Assembly (NCBI GenBank): GCA_041390465.1
Contig: JAWKPW010000015.1
Location: 1-64,000, forward strand
DNA: 64,000 nucleotides
Source: JAABRU01 sp041390465
Lineage (GTDB): Bacteria; Desulfobacterota; Desulfobacteria; Desulfobacterales; Desulfococcaceae
Direction of reading: 5' to 3'
Below are positions 52,756 through 61,922 of this stretch, in pieces; positions within the stretch are counted from its first letter, which is position 1, and the number at the start of each line of letters is the position of its first letter. The notes under the pieces were generated by a model. The model worked only from the letters and a program-made list of their open reading frames with translations. It searched no databases and was not told where the DNA came from. A program made the position numbers and the translations under genes.

Positions 52756-54180
52756 ATGAAAGAACTGGCAAAGCTCATGGAACGCGTTATCGGACGGGTA
52801 AATATCAATCTGCGACATTCCGGAATTGATGTGGGGCCGTATATGACGGATATTGTTTCTCCGGAAAATCTTCTGAAATTTTACGCATTTTACGGTATAT
52901 GGTCCAATCATCCCATTCATTTTCATTTCAGCCGCTCCAATCTGGCGGGAAGTTATTTTCTGGGGCGGTGCAAAGTGGACAATTCCATCCTTTACAAATG
53001 CGACATCCGGGGGGATGAACTCAAGGAAAAAGGACATAAAATAGAGGTGAACGGCAACTCGATCACCCTTGAAGATGATGAAGTGATCTGGATCAAAAAC
53101 AGTCTTCTCATCAAAACACTGGTTCACAATTTCTCCCACAATCCGGAAAAAGCGGAACTCTTTCTGATTAAAAACACAGCTTCCGCTCCTTACGCCAATA
53201 TTCACGGTTCTCCGGTGGAAGGATGTTTTCTGGAACCCTTTTCCACGGTTGATCTTACAACTCTTCAAAACTGCCGGGTGGGAACCTATTCCTATGTGCA
53301 GGTGGGGGAACTGTCCCGTCAGGAAGTGGAGTCCGGACGGATCTGGGTAAGGAACCGGGATTTTGAATTCAATTATCTTTTTGACAAAGAGCTTCTGCAT
53401 AAACGCTATATTGCCTTTGAGCCCGGCAAAGGAGCCATGGGCATGTTCATGGATTTTGTTGAAGACCGGAAACCTGATTTTCAGAAACTCTATGATGTGG
53501 TGAATCTGGAGGCTCCCATTCGGGAAATCCCCAGAGGCGCTTCCATCAGTCGGTACAGTGTGTGGAAAGGAAAAAACACCATCAGCGAAAATGTCCTTGT
53601 TGCCCAGAGAGCCTATCTGGAATCCTCCTATCTCGGTCGGGGAGCCAATGCGCAGGAAAACTGCTATATCAGCTTTTCCCATCTGGATGGATGCAATGTT
53701 ACTGCCCACGGAGCCAGCATCATCTATGCCAATATGGGGAAAAAGGTGTTTGTGGGATTCAATTCCTTTCTGCAGGGAAAGGCCGACTGTCAGCTCACAG
53801 TGGGGGATGAGTGCATTGTCATGCCGCATACCATTATGGATCTCACAGAAGCGGTGGAGATTCCGGGCCGGCATCTGGTCTGGGGATATATACGCACACA
53901 GCAGGATTTGGAAGAACACAGCATACCGCTGGAAAGGCTCTCCAAGATCAAAGACGGAATCACAATGGGAAACATGCGGTTCAAAGGAAACGGAGATGCC
54001 TTTGTGAATGCTTTCCGGCACAGAATTGATCATATTCTGGAAGCCAACGGCGCTTTTTATGACGGAGAATCCCACAGAGGACATGCACAGAAGGGGGAAA
54101 ACATTTCTTTCAATATCATTCAGCCCTATCCCAGAGGAGAGATGAAAGGACTTTTTCCCACGATGGATATTGAACCATAG
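52756..54180 (+). CDS. Large hexapeptide-repeat (left-handed beta-helix) protein
   Basis: The 474-residue protein has scattered hexapeptide-like rungs, mainly SNLAGSYFLGRCKVDNSILY (about 60-80) and a longer run at about 265-380 (IPRGASISRYSVWKGKNTIS, ENVLVAQRAYLESSYLGRGA, VTAHGASIIYANMGKKVFVG, VGDECIVMPHTIMDL). It has no signal peptide. Relatives are annotated as transferases, but no acceptor or CoA site can be named. It is a single gene between two palindromic elements, transcribed away from the VTC locus. A role in surface glycan synthesis is possible. Confidence 0.72.
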   Translation: MKELAKLMERVIGRVNINLRHSGIDVGPYMTDIVSPENLLKFYAFYGIWSNHPIHFHFSRSNLAGSYFLGRCKVDNSILYKCDIRGDELKEKGHKIEVNGNSITLEDDEVIWIKNSLLIKTLVHNFSHNPEKAELFLIKNTASAPYANIHGSPVEGCFLEPFSTVDLTTLQNCRVGTYSYVQVGELSRQEVESGRIWVRNRDFEFNYLFDKELLHKRYIAFEPGKGAMGMFMDFVEDRKPDFQKLYDVVNLEAPIREIPRGASISRYSVWKGKNTISENVLVAQRAYLESSYLGRGANAQENCYISFSHLDGCNVTAHGASIIYANMGKKVFVGFNSFLQGKADCQLTVGDECIVMPHTIMDLTEAVEIPGRHLVWGYIRTQQDLEEHSIPLERLSKIKDGITMGNMRFKGNGDAFVNAFRHRIDHILEANGAFYDGESHRGHAQKGENISFNIIQPYPRGEMKGLFPTMDIEP

Positions 54181-54267
54181 TGTTTTTATACAGGTGCATG
54201 GCTTTTGACAACAGGAATTTTCACTCTGAAGCTCCGAGAGATTTGGAAACTCTCAGGATTTTCTGAA
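54181..54267. other. Intergenic spacer
   Basis: Contains GAGATTTGGAAACTCTC, a short palindrome at about 54238-54255. No gene was seen. Confidence 0.3.
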
Positions 54268-54391
54268 AATGCGAATGAAGAGTCAGCTTCGGATAAGATT
54301 TGACAATTTTCGAAAAGTTGTCAAATCTCCGTTCGTTTTATAAGCATGGTGTTTTAATTCAGTCTGACATTTCTGACTCTTCATTCGCATT
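54268..54391. repeat. Nested palindromic element with 19-base inverted repeats
   Basis: Outer arms AATGCGAATGAAGAGTCAG (54268-54286) and CTGACTCTTCATTCGCATT (54373-54391) are perfect inverted repeats. The inner hairpin AGATTTGACAATTTTC/GAAAAGTTGTCAAATCT spans about 54296-54329. Its size (124 bases) and plan match the elements at 24701 and 52269. Confidence 0.65.
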
Positions 54392-54686
54392 GAAAATATT
54401 TTTTTTAATATATCCCCGGCATCTGACAGGGAGATTCGGTTTTGCTTCCGATTCTTCCTGATCAGAAACGCATTCTTTTTCTGCAGCAATATCAATCTGT
54501 CAGTTTCTTTTCTGCTTCCATGCGGGAAAAGCGGGTCAACCCGTCCCCACTCTTAAAAAACTTCCATCCCCCTGATTTTGATATATTTCTCTATTGACTT
54601 TCAGAAATAATTTGTCTATAGCCTCCCGTTCCCTTCCTCCTGACTGTGATTGCGGGAGGATATTTTTTTACAGGACTGTTATCCCT
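54392..54686. other. Upstream region of the Ehr operon
   Basis: No gene was seen. The promoter of the regulator-Ehr operon should lie here. TTGACTTTCAGAAATAATTTGTCTATAG at 54594 has a TTGACT box. Confidence 0.35.
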
Positions 54687-55433
54687 ATGGATTTGAAAAC
54701 TGAGAACATTGACACTGACAATGTCGCGGATTTGAAAACCGGAAATGTCACCCGCCTGCTTTCTGTTTCAGAAGAGGAACTGCTGGCGCTGATCCGGGAG
54801 AAAAATCTTCCCGCGTACAAAATCAAAAACAGATACCATTTCAGTCTGAGTGAACTTGGGGAATGGATTCTGGCAAACAGACATCTGGTGCAGCCTGCGG
54901 CAGAGATTTATCACAGACTCACAAAAAGAAGGGTTTCCCTCACCGCTCTTTTGTATCAGGGCGGCATTTATTATGACATTCCCGGCATAACTGTGGCAGA
55001 AAGCATCAGGAATGCGGTTGCCGTGATTCGCATTCCCGATGATTTGAGCCGGGAGGATGTGTATACGGCTTTGATGCAAAGAGAGGGAATGATGTCAACC
55101 GCAGTGGGAAAAGGCATTGCCTTTCCCCATCCCCGGTGTCCCATTATTTCAGATATTGACAATGAAAGCCTCTCCCTCTGTTTTCTCAAAGAAAGCGTTG
55201 ATTACAAAGCCCATGATGATGAGCCGGTTCGTGTCCTGTTTGTGATTATCTCATCCAATCCGGGCCGACATCTTGAAATCCTGTCCAAAATTTCCTTTCT
55301 CTGTCAGCACAGTGCGTTTGTTTCTCTTCTCCGCAGGCCTGCGGAGAAAGAATCCCGGCAGAAATATGAGGAATCTCTGCGGGAATCCATTGAAAACGCG
55401 GAAACTGACTGGCTGAATGCGCAAAAGGGGTAA
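54687..55433 (+). CDS. Helix-turn-helix protein fused to a PTS EIIA (type 2) domain
   Basis: The 248-residue protein has an N-terminal excisionase-like winged helix (residues 23-63: RLLSVSEEELLALIREKNLP, AYKIKNRYHFSLSELGEWI) and a C-terminal EIIA domain of the fructose/mannitol type, with the phosphorylatable His148 in GIAFPHPR. EIIA domains fused to DNA-binding modules usually sense PTS or PTS-Ntr phosphorylation. It lies six bases before the Ehr operon and probably regulates it or is co-expressed with it. No sugar-transport PTS genes are present. The start at 54687 is preferred; an upstream in-frame TTG exists without a ribosome site. Confidence 0.85.
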   Translation: MDLKTENIDTDNVADLKTGNVTRLLSVSEEELLALIREKNLPAYKIKNRYHFSLSELGEWILANRHLVQPAAEIYHRLTKRRVSLTALLYQGGIYYDIPGITVAESIRNAVAVIRIPDDLSREDVYTALMQREGMMSTAVGKGIAFPHPRCPIISDIDNESLSLCFLKESVDYKAHDDEPVRVLFVIISSNPGRHLEILSKISFLCQHSAFVSLLRRPAEKESRQKYEESLRESIENAETDWLNAQKG

Positions 55434-55439
55434 TCTGTC

Positions 55440-57449
55440 ATGACTGTGTATCTCTGTGGTATCGGGGCCATTGTGCTGGGCGGTGTGCTTGCGGTTTTTG
55501 CCGGGGAAACCGCAAAGGCGAAAATTCTTTCCCTGTGCACAGGAATCGGAAGCATTCTGGTGATATATCCTGCCATTGCGGTATTGGCAGGCAGTGAGGC
55601 TCCGGAATTTCTGATGCAGATGTCCGAACCTTTCGGCACTGTGCGCCTGATGATGGACAGACTTTCTGCATTTTTTGCCATTGTGATTGCTTTCATGAGT
55701 TTTCTGGGAACCCTGTACGCTGTGGGATATATGCAGCATTACTGCAACAGGGGAAAGGATCTGGGTTCCCATTTTCTCTTCTTCAGCATTCTCATTGCAT
55801 CCATGCTGCTGACTGTAACGGTTCAGCACGGGCTTGCCTTTCTCATTGTGTGGGAAATCATGTCCCTTTCCTCTTTTTTTCTGGTCACATTTGAACAGGA
55901 AAAAGAAGAGGTTTGCAAAGCGGGACTGAATTATCTCATATCCATGCACATTGGTGCGGTCTTTCTCACAGCCGGTTTTATTGTGCTTGCCAACGCATCC
56001 GGCAGTTTTGATTTTTCCGCATTCCGGACAGTGATAAACAGCGGCACGCTTTCTGTTTTCGCTGTGTTTCTCCTTTTTTTCATGGGGTTTGGCATGAAAG
56101 CCGGATTTGTTCCCCTGCACACCTGGCTGCCGCAGGCGCATCCTGCCGCGCCCAGTCACATTTCCGGCATCATGTCCGGCATCATGATCAAAACCGGAAT
56201 TTACGGCATTCTCCGCATTGTTTCCATGCTGGATTCCCCTTCTCCGAAGCTGGGGTTTTTTGTGCTTATTGTTTCTCTGCTTTCCGGACTGTTGGGCGTG
56301 GCCTGTGCCATTGCCCAGCACAATCTGAAAAAACTGCTGGCCTATCACAGTGTGGAAAATATCGGCATTATCGGCATGGGGATCGGCGTGGGAATGCTCG
56401 GACTTTCCTATAAAAATTCAGCTATGGCCGTACTGGGTTTTTCCGGTGCGCTTCTGCATGTGCTGAACCATTCCATTTTCAAGTCCCTTCTGTTTTATGC
56501 TGCCGGAATGGTGTATCAGAAAACCCATACCATGGAGATTGAAAAACTCGGTGGATTGGCAAAATCCATGCGATTCACAGCCATTGCCTTTCTCATCGGT
56601 GCGGCTGCCATTTCCGGACTTCCGCCCCTGAACGGATTCATCAGTGAATTTTTCATCTACTGGGGCATGTTCAAAGGACTCAAAGGCGGCATTTTTCCGG
56701 CTGTGGTGCTGGTGATTTCCATTTCCGGTCTGGCTTTTGTCGGTGCAATGGCGCTCCTGTGCTTTACCAAAGCCTTTGGCGTGGTGTTTCAGGGCAGTCC
56801 CCGCAGCCGGTATCCGGAAGAATCTTTTGAAACAGGGCTTTTCTTTAAGATTCCCATGATTGCGGAATGTGCAATGATTGTTTTGATTGGTCTGTTTCCC
56901 GCGCAGGTTTTTTCCCTGATCTGCACAGTAACTTCACAGTTTGCCGACATCAGCGGGTATCCCATGACAGAGGCCCTGACGGTGCTGAACAGTCTTTCCA
57001 AAGGATTTCTGCTTTTCCTTCTTACTGCTGTACTGGTATGGATGCTGCGATCCCGGCTCCGAAGCAGAAAAGGGGTTTCCCATTGCAAAACATGGGACTG
57101 CGGTTATCAGGCCGGAAATGTGCGTATGCAGTACACAGCCTCTTCCTATGCAGATCCCTTTGTGCGCATTATCCGTCCTGTGCTGGATTATCAGGAGCAT
57201 TTCCGGCTTCCCGTGCGGCATACGGCAGACAATAAGAAAGATTTTCTGCTTTTTCCGGAAGCTGCCGGATTTGAAAGCCATACAAAGGACAAAATGGAAA
57301 GCTGTGTCATTGAGCCGGTCATTTCACTTCTCTCGCGCTTTCTCCATCTTTTTTCCTGGATTCAGAGCGGCAATATTCGCGTGTATATTCTTTACGGACT
57401 GATTTTTCTGGCTGCCATCACCGTGTGGACAATGGGGGTGCAGAGATGA
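55440..57449 (+). CDS. hyfB: Proton-pumping membrane subunit of an Ehr/hydrogenase-4-like complex (HyfB-like)
   Basis: The 669-residue protein is a NuoL/M/N-type antiporter-like subunit. Conserved pieces include FLIVWEIMSLSSFFLVTFEQ, GFGMKAGFVPLHTWLPQAHP, HNLKKLLAYHSVENIGIIGM and ISGLPPLNGFISEFFIYWG, which contain the Glu and Lys residues of the proton path. The C-terminal end (CKTWDCGYQAGNVRMQYTAS) is typical of HyfB. About 16 membrane segments are expected. It is the first structural gene of six; its stop overlaps the next start. It would couple electron flow to proton or sodium transfer in the inner membrane. Confidence 0.93.
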   Translation: MTVYLCGIGAIVLGGVLAVFAGETAKAKILSLCTGIGSILVIYPAIAVLAGSEAPEFLMQMSEPFGTVRLMMDRLSAFFAIVIAFMSFLGTLYAVGYMQHYCNRGKDLGSHFLFFSILIASMLLTVTVQHGLAFLIVWEIMSLSSFFLVTFEQEKEEVCKAGLNYLISMHIGAVFLTAGFIVLANASGSFDFSAFRTVINSGTLSVFAVFLLFFMGFGMKAGFVPLHTWLPQAHPAAPSHISGIMSGIMIKTGIYGILRIVSMLDSPSPKLGFFVLIVSLLSGLLGVACAIAQHNLKKLLAYHSVENIGIIGMGIGVGMLGLSYKNSAMAVLGFSGALLHVLNHSIFKSLLFYAAGMVYQKTHTMEIEKLGGLAKSMRFTAIAFLIGAAAISGLPPLNGFISEFFIYWGMFKGLKGGIFPAVVLVISISGLAFVGAMALLCFTKAFGVVFQGSPRSRYPEESFETGLFFKIPMIAECAMIVLIGLFPAQVFSLICTVTSQFADISGYPMTEALTVLNSLSKGFLLFLLTAVLVWMLRSRLRSRKGVSHCKTWDCGYQAGNVRMQYTASSYADPFVRIIRPVLDYQEHFRLPVRHTADNKKDFLLFPEAAGFESHTKDKMESCVIEPVISLLSRFLHLFSWIQSGNIRVYILYGLIFLAAITVWTMGVQR

Positions 57450-58366
57450 TGCTGAAAGCTGCAAATCTTGTGATGCTGCTGATTGGGCCCTTTGTGCTTG
57501 TGGGAGTCATCAACCGCACAAAATCCTTCTGGGCCGGGCGGAAAGGCCCCCCTCTGTTCCAGTTTTTCTTTGATATCCGCAGACTGCTTCAAAAAGGAGA
57601 GGTTGTCAGTCATACCGCCTCCTTTGTGTTTGAGCTTGCGCCGGTCATCAGTTTTGCATCCGTGATACTGGCCGGGCTCCTGGTTCCGATGATGCAGGGC
57701 CTGTCCGTATTTTCCTTTGAAGGGGATTTTCTGCTTTTTTCCTATATCCTGGCAGTCGGAAGATTTTTCAGCATTATCAGTGCAATGGATACCGGATCCA
57801 GTTTTGGGGGAATGGGCGCGAGCAGGGAAGCCCTGTTTTCCTGTCTTGTGGAACCAGCTTTTTTTATGATGCTGGGTGCGCTGGGCATTCTGGCAGGCGG
57901 ACTTTCCTTTCAGGATATGGTGAGCCTGGTTCATCAGAACGGAAGAATGATCCTGCTGATTTCATTGCTGTGTCTGATTATTCTTTTTGTCATGCTTCTG
58001 ACCGAGGGATGCAGGGTTCCTGTGGATGATCCCAATACCCATCTGGAACTGACCATGATCCATGAAGTCATGGTGCTGGACAATTCCGGCCCCGGCTTTG
58101 CCCTGATGCAGTGCGGGGCTGCCATAAAGATGTTTGTCATCACCTCTTTGATGGCAAATCTTCTTATTCCGGACACTTTCGGCATATACGGATTTACTGC
58201 TGCATTTGTGCTGCTTCTTGCAATTACAGCTTTCGCGGTCGGAACCATTGAATCCTTCATGGCCAGACTGAGGATGAACCACGTACCCCAGTTTATCCTG
58301 CTGATGGGTTCCATGTCCTTTGTGCTTCTCTCTGTCATAGCTCTGTTTTTCTGCAGGAGTGTCTGA
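57446..58366 (+). CDS. hyfC: Membrane anchor subunit (HyfC/HycD, NuoH-like)
   Basis: The 306-residue protein has the NuoH-type features: the N-terminal RKGPPLFQFFFDIRRLLQKG, the conserved EGCRVPVDDPNTHLELTMIHE loop that meets the small subunit, and about eight membrane segments. In complex I and group 4 hydrogenases this subunit passes electron-transfer energy to the pumping subunits. Start at 57446 (ATGATG) overlaps the upstream stop; the downstream stop overlaps the next start. Confidence 0.95.
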   Translation: MMLKAANLVMLLIGPFVLVGVINRTKSFWAGRKGPPLFQFFFDIRRLLQKGEVVSHTASFVFELAPVISFASVILAGLLVPMMQGLSVFSFEGDFLLFSYILAVGRFFSIISAMDTGSSFGGMGASREALFSCLVEPAFFMMLGALGILAGGLSFQDMVSLVHQNGRMILLISLLCLIILFVMLLTEGCRVPVDDPNTHLELTMIHEVMVLDNSGPGFALMQCGAAIKMFVITSLMANLLIPDTFGIYGFTAAFVLLLAITAFAVGTIESFMARLRMNHVPQFILLMGSMSFVLLSVIALFFCRSV

Positions 58367-59010
58367 TGATTGATTTTCTGATTGTCCTTTTCGGTCTTGC
58401 CATGATTTACATTGCAGGCACAAGCCGCATCGAGGCATATGTCCGTGCTTTGTTTCTGCAGGGACTGCTTCTTTTTGTGCTGGTGCTTCTGGATCACGGC
58501 ATCATGCGTGTGCCCAATCTTGTTTTTCTCTCCTTTGAAACCCTGGTGATCAAAGCGATTGTGATTCCCCTGTTTCTTATCCGTATCATTCACAAAAATG
58601 AAATTGAAAGAGAACTGCAGCCCTATGTTCCCAATTTTTATGCCCGGCTGGTGGCAAGTCTTATTTTTGGACTGGGATTTTACGCTGCTTACTGGAGCAT
58701 AGGAAAGGCTCCGGAACTCCGGCCTTTGTATTTCGGAACTTCCGTGTCCACCATTGTGCTGGGGCTGCTGGTGATTGTCACACGAAGAAAAATCATCACC
58801 CATGTGATTGGTTTCATGCTGATGGAAAACGGCATCTTTCTCATGGCCCTGTCCATTGCCAAAGAAATGCCCTTTATTGTGGCTCTGGGCGTGCTGCTGG
58901 ATTTGTTTGTGGCAATTTATCTTTTCGGAATGTTCATTGGAAAAATTCATGACTTTGACCCTGAAATCAAAGTGGATACCCTTACACTCTTAAAGGATTC
59001 AGATAAATGA
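58366..59010 (+). CDS. hyfE: Membrane subunit HyfE-like
   Basis: The 214-residue protein has six or seven membrane segments and the NuoK-like stretch VIGFMLMENGIFLMALSIAK with its conserved Glu. Its size and place between HyfC- and HyfF-like genes fit HyfE. Start and stop overlap the neighbours by one and four bases. Confidence 0.92.
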   Translation: MIDFLIVLFGLAMIYIAGTSRIEAYVRALFLQGLLLFVLVLLDHGIMRVPNLVFLSFETLVIKAIVIPLFLIRIIHKNEIERELQPYVPNFYARLVASLIFGLGFYAAYWSIGKAPELRPLYFGTSVSTIVLGLLVIVTRRKIITHVIGFMLMENGIFLMALSIAKEMPFIVALGVLLDLFVAIYLFGMFIGKIHDFDPEIKVDTLTLLKDSDK

Positions 59011-60416
59011 CGGCCATCATTCTGCTGATGCCCCTTGTTCTCAGCATACTGGTTTTCATCCGCAAATCCCGGTCATTCGGAGGCTGGTGCAATGTTGCCT
59101 ATGCCGGAACTCTGCTGGCGGCATCTGTCTGTCTGTATGTCAAACCGGGCAGTTTCACAGTTTATTTCCGCACCGATGAGGTCAGCATTCTCTTTCTTCT
59201 GATCCTTGCCGTGCTGTATCTGGGTGTTTCCCTGTACAATACCGAATACATCCGGCACAAGAACGGGGAATCCGCAGGCAGACATGCGCTTTATGCGGTG
59301 CATCTCCTGCTTTTTGCTGCTTCCATGGTCGCCGTGATTCTGAGCACCCATCTGGGCCTGCTCTGGGTTTTTGTGGAAGCCACAACCCTGAGCAGCGCGT
59401 ATCTGATTTATTTCAACCGGACAGAAGCCGCACTGGAAGCTGCGTGGAAATATATCTTTATCTGCTCTGTGGGCATTGCGCTCGCGTTTGTGGGCATCAT
59501 TTTTCTGTCCATGGGATTGGGACATTCAGATTCCCTGTTTTTTGATGATTTGTACAAAAATGCAAAAAATATCAATCCGTTCTGGCTGAAACTGGCTTTG
59601 TCCTTCATTCTCATCGGTTTTGGCACAAAAGTGGGTTTTGCGCCTGTTCATGCCTGGCTTCCGGATGCGCATTCCGAATCCCCGTCGCCAGTCTCGGCTT
59701 TGCTTTCCGGAACCCTTCTGAACGCGGCTTTGCTGGGAGTTATCCGGGTCAGCACGCTGCTGAAACTCGCGGGGCTGGAAGGATATGTGAGTCAGCTTCT
59801 GCTCCTGATGGGGTTTCTTTCCCTGTTTGTCAGCGCGGTTTTTGTCATCCGCATTGAAAATTACAAAAGAATGCTGGCCTATTCTTCCATTGAGAACATG
59901 GGCATCATTGCCATCGGGCTTGGCATTGGCGGCCCCGGAGTCTTTGCGGCCATGCTTCATCTGACTGCGCATTCCCTGATCAAGGCATCCCTGTTTCTGA
60001 CATCCGGAACAGTTGAGCATTGCTATGGCAGCAAAATGATCAGTGAGGTCAGAGGACTGCTGCACAGGGACAAGATCACAGGCTGGCTGTGGATGCTGTC
60101 TTTTGTCGCGATTGCCGGAATTCCGCCCTTTCCCCTGTTTTTCAGTGAATTTTTCATTGCACGAACGCTTTTTGCCAATGGCTCCATTGTTTATGCTGTG
60201 ATATTTTTCCTGCTGCTTACCATTGTTCTCGCGGCTATGGCGCGGGCTGTGCTTGGGATGTGTTTCGGCGAAAACAGATCAGCAGAGAAAAACGCTGTTC
60301 CCTCAGAAATTCTGACCTGGCTGCCACAGACCGTGTTTCTGGTGCTGCTGTTTCTCATGGCTGCTCTTCCGGACGGACTTTGCCGTATTCTTCAAAACGC
60401 CGCAGCCGGACTGTAA
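59007..60416 (+). CDS. hyfF: Proton-pumping membrane subunit HyfF-like
   Basis: The 469-residue protein is another antiporter-like subunit: LGLLWVFVEATTLSSAYLIY, GFGTKVGFAPVHAWLPDAHS, YKRMLAYSSIENMGIIAIGL and IAGIPPFPLFFSEFFIARTL. Together with the HyfB-like subunit the complex has two pumping modules. It overlaps hyfE by four bases. Confidence 0.94.
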   Translation: MTAIILLMPLVLSILVFIRKSRSFGGWCNVAYAGTLLAASVCLYVKPGSFTVYFRTDEVSILFLLILAVLYLGVSLYNTEYIRHKNGESAGRHALYAVHLLLFAASMVAVILSTHLGLLWVFVEATTLSSAYLIYFNRTEAALEAAWKYIFICSVGIALAFVGIIFLSMGLGHSDSLFFDDLYKNAKNINPFWLKLALSFILIGFGTKVGFAPVHAWLPDAHSESPSPVSALLSGTLLNAALLGVIRVSTLLKLAGLEGYVSQLLLLMGFLSLFVSAVFVIRIENYKRMLAYSSIENMGIIAIGLGIGGPGVFAAMLHLTAHSLIKASLFLTSGTVEHCYGSKMISEVRGLLHRDKITGWLWMLSFVAIAGIPPFPLFFSEFFIARTLFANGSIVYAVIFFLLLTIVLAAMARAVLGMCFGENRSAEKNAVPSEILTWLPQTVFLVLLFLMAALPDGLCRILQNAAAGL

Positions 60417-60423
60417 AGGAGAC

Positions 60424-61911
60424 ATGAGGATGAACTGGGCAAAGACAAAAAACGGAAAAACCCTTGCGATCAAAGACATACCGGAACTGTCCATGACAGA
60501 ACTGGTCGCGGAAATTGCAGAAGAATGCGAAAAGGGAAGCCGCATGGTCCTGTTTTTCGGCACGGATCAGGGCAAAGTCTATGCTGTGCTTGCGCAGGAT
60601 GTCAATTCCCGGCTGCTGGTTGCATCCGCAGGGTTTCCGAAAGACAGGACATATCCGTCTTTGACAAGGGATTTCCCCGCACTGCATGTGTTTGAGCGGG
60701 AACTGCATGAAGAATACGGCCTTGTACCGGACGGACATCCCTGGCTCAAGGGCATCCGTTATCCATTTTACCGGCATCATCCTGAAAAAACAATGGAAAC
60801 CTGTCCATTTTTCCGGATGGAGGGAGATGAAATCCATGAAGTGGCCGTAGGCCCCATCCATGCGGGTGTGATAGAGCCGGGGCATTTCCGCTTCATGTGT
60901 CATGGCGAAAAGGTTTATCATCTGGAAATACAACTGGGATATCAGCATCGCGGGGTGGAACGTCTGTTCTGCGGCAAAAGATTTCAGGAAACACTCGCGG
61001 AATCCATTGCAGGCGATTCTGTCATTGCGCACACCAGTGCGTATGCAATGACAATGGAATCCCTCGGCGGCATTCAGATCACCCGGAGAGCCCAAGCCAT
61101 CCGCGCCATTGCCCTTGAAATGGAAAGAGCCGGGATTCATATCGGCGATCTGGGTGCTTTGGCAAATGATGTGGCCTATCTGCTGGGCAGTGCCGTGTAT
61201 GGCGCAACCCGGACTCTGGTGATCAATTCTCTGCTGCTGATTTGCGGCAGCCGTTTCGGACGGGGGCTGATCCGCACCGGCGGCGTGGTGTTTGACATTG
61301 AAGAAGACAAAGTGCGGGAAATCAGAGCAACTCTTGAAAAAGTAAAGCATGATGTGATTCTGATGAGCGAAACCATGTTTTCCACGCCCAGTGTTCTGTC
61401 CCGTTTTGAGCAGACCGGCGTGGTGGAAAAGGACAAGGCGGCTCAAATCGGGCTGGTCGGCCCCGCAGGCCGGGCTTCCGGCGTGCCTGTGGATGTGAGA
61501 AGCGATCATGCTTACGGCATGTACCGCTATTCTCCCATTCACAAAATGACCATGAGCAGCGGGGATGTGTTTGCCCGTGCCTATATCCGTTACATGGAAA
61601 TCCGGCAGTCCCTGAACTATGTGATGGAACAGATCAGTCATCTGCCTGCGGACGGCACAGAACGCAGTCCTGTTTCTGATATACGGCTGGCTCCGGACAG
61701 TTTTGCCGTTTCCATGACAGAAGGCTGGCGCGGGGAAACCGTACACGCGGCAATCACGGACAGCCAGGGAAAACCTGTGCGCTACAAAATCAAGGATCCG
61801 TCCTTTCACAACTGGTTCGGTCTGGCACAGGCCGTGCGCGGGAATGGCATTTCCGATTTTCCGCTCTGCAACAAAAGTTTCAATCTTTCCTACTGCGGAA
61901 ATGATTTGTAA
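60424..61911 (+). CDS. Ehr-type large subunit (NuoCD/HyfG-like) lacking Ni-Fe ligands
   Basis: The 495-residue protein has an N-terminal NuoC-like part (FERELHEEYGLVPDGHPWLK) and a NuoD/HyfG-like part (GVIEPGHFRFMCHGEKVYHL, LGYQHRGVERLFCGKRF). Where [NiFe] hydrogenases have CGxCxxxH, residues 191-204 read LAESIAGDSVIAHT, with no cysteine; where they have DPCxxC, the C-terminus reads KDPSFHNWFGLAQAVRGN. So it cannot bind nickel-iron in the usual way. This is the mark of energy-converting hydrogenase-related (Ehr) complexes, whose reaction is unknown. Calling it a hydrogenase would be wrong. AAAGGAGAC lies before the start. Confidence 0.92.
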   Translation: MRMNWAKTKNGKTLAIKDIPELSMTELVAEIAEECEKGSRMVLFFGTDQGKVYAVLAQDVNSRLLVASAGFPKDRTYPSLTRDFPALHVFERELHEEYGLVPDGHPWLKGIRYPFYRHHPEKTMETCPFFRMEGDEIHEVAVGPIHAGVIEPGHFRFMCHGEKVYHLEIQLGYQHRGVERLFCGKRFQETLAESIAGDSVIAHTSAYAMTMESLGGIQITRRAQAIRAIALEMERAGIHIGDLGALANDVAYLLGSAVYGATRTLVINSLLLICGSRFGRGLIRTGGVVFDIEEDKVREIRATLEKVKHDVILMSETMFSTPSVLSRFEQTGVVEKDKAAQIGLVGPAGRASGVPVDVRSDHAYGMYRYSPIHKMTMSSGDVFARAYIRYMEIRQSLNYVMEQISHLPADGTERSPVSDIRLAPDSFAVSMTEGWRGETVHAAITDSQGKPVRYKIKDPSFHNWFGLAQAVRGNGISDFPLCNKSFNLSYCGNDL

Positions 61912-61922
61912 AGAGGTCGTCT

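Noticed and set aside
52669..54084. A 471-codon open frame on the minus strand
   Set aside because: It lies antisense to the hexapeptide protein, whose rungs are clear. The shadow has no ribosome site or domain.
60355..61809. A 484-codon open frame on the minus strand
   Set aside because: It is antisense to the Ehr large subunit and has the composition of a shadow frame.
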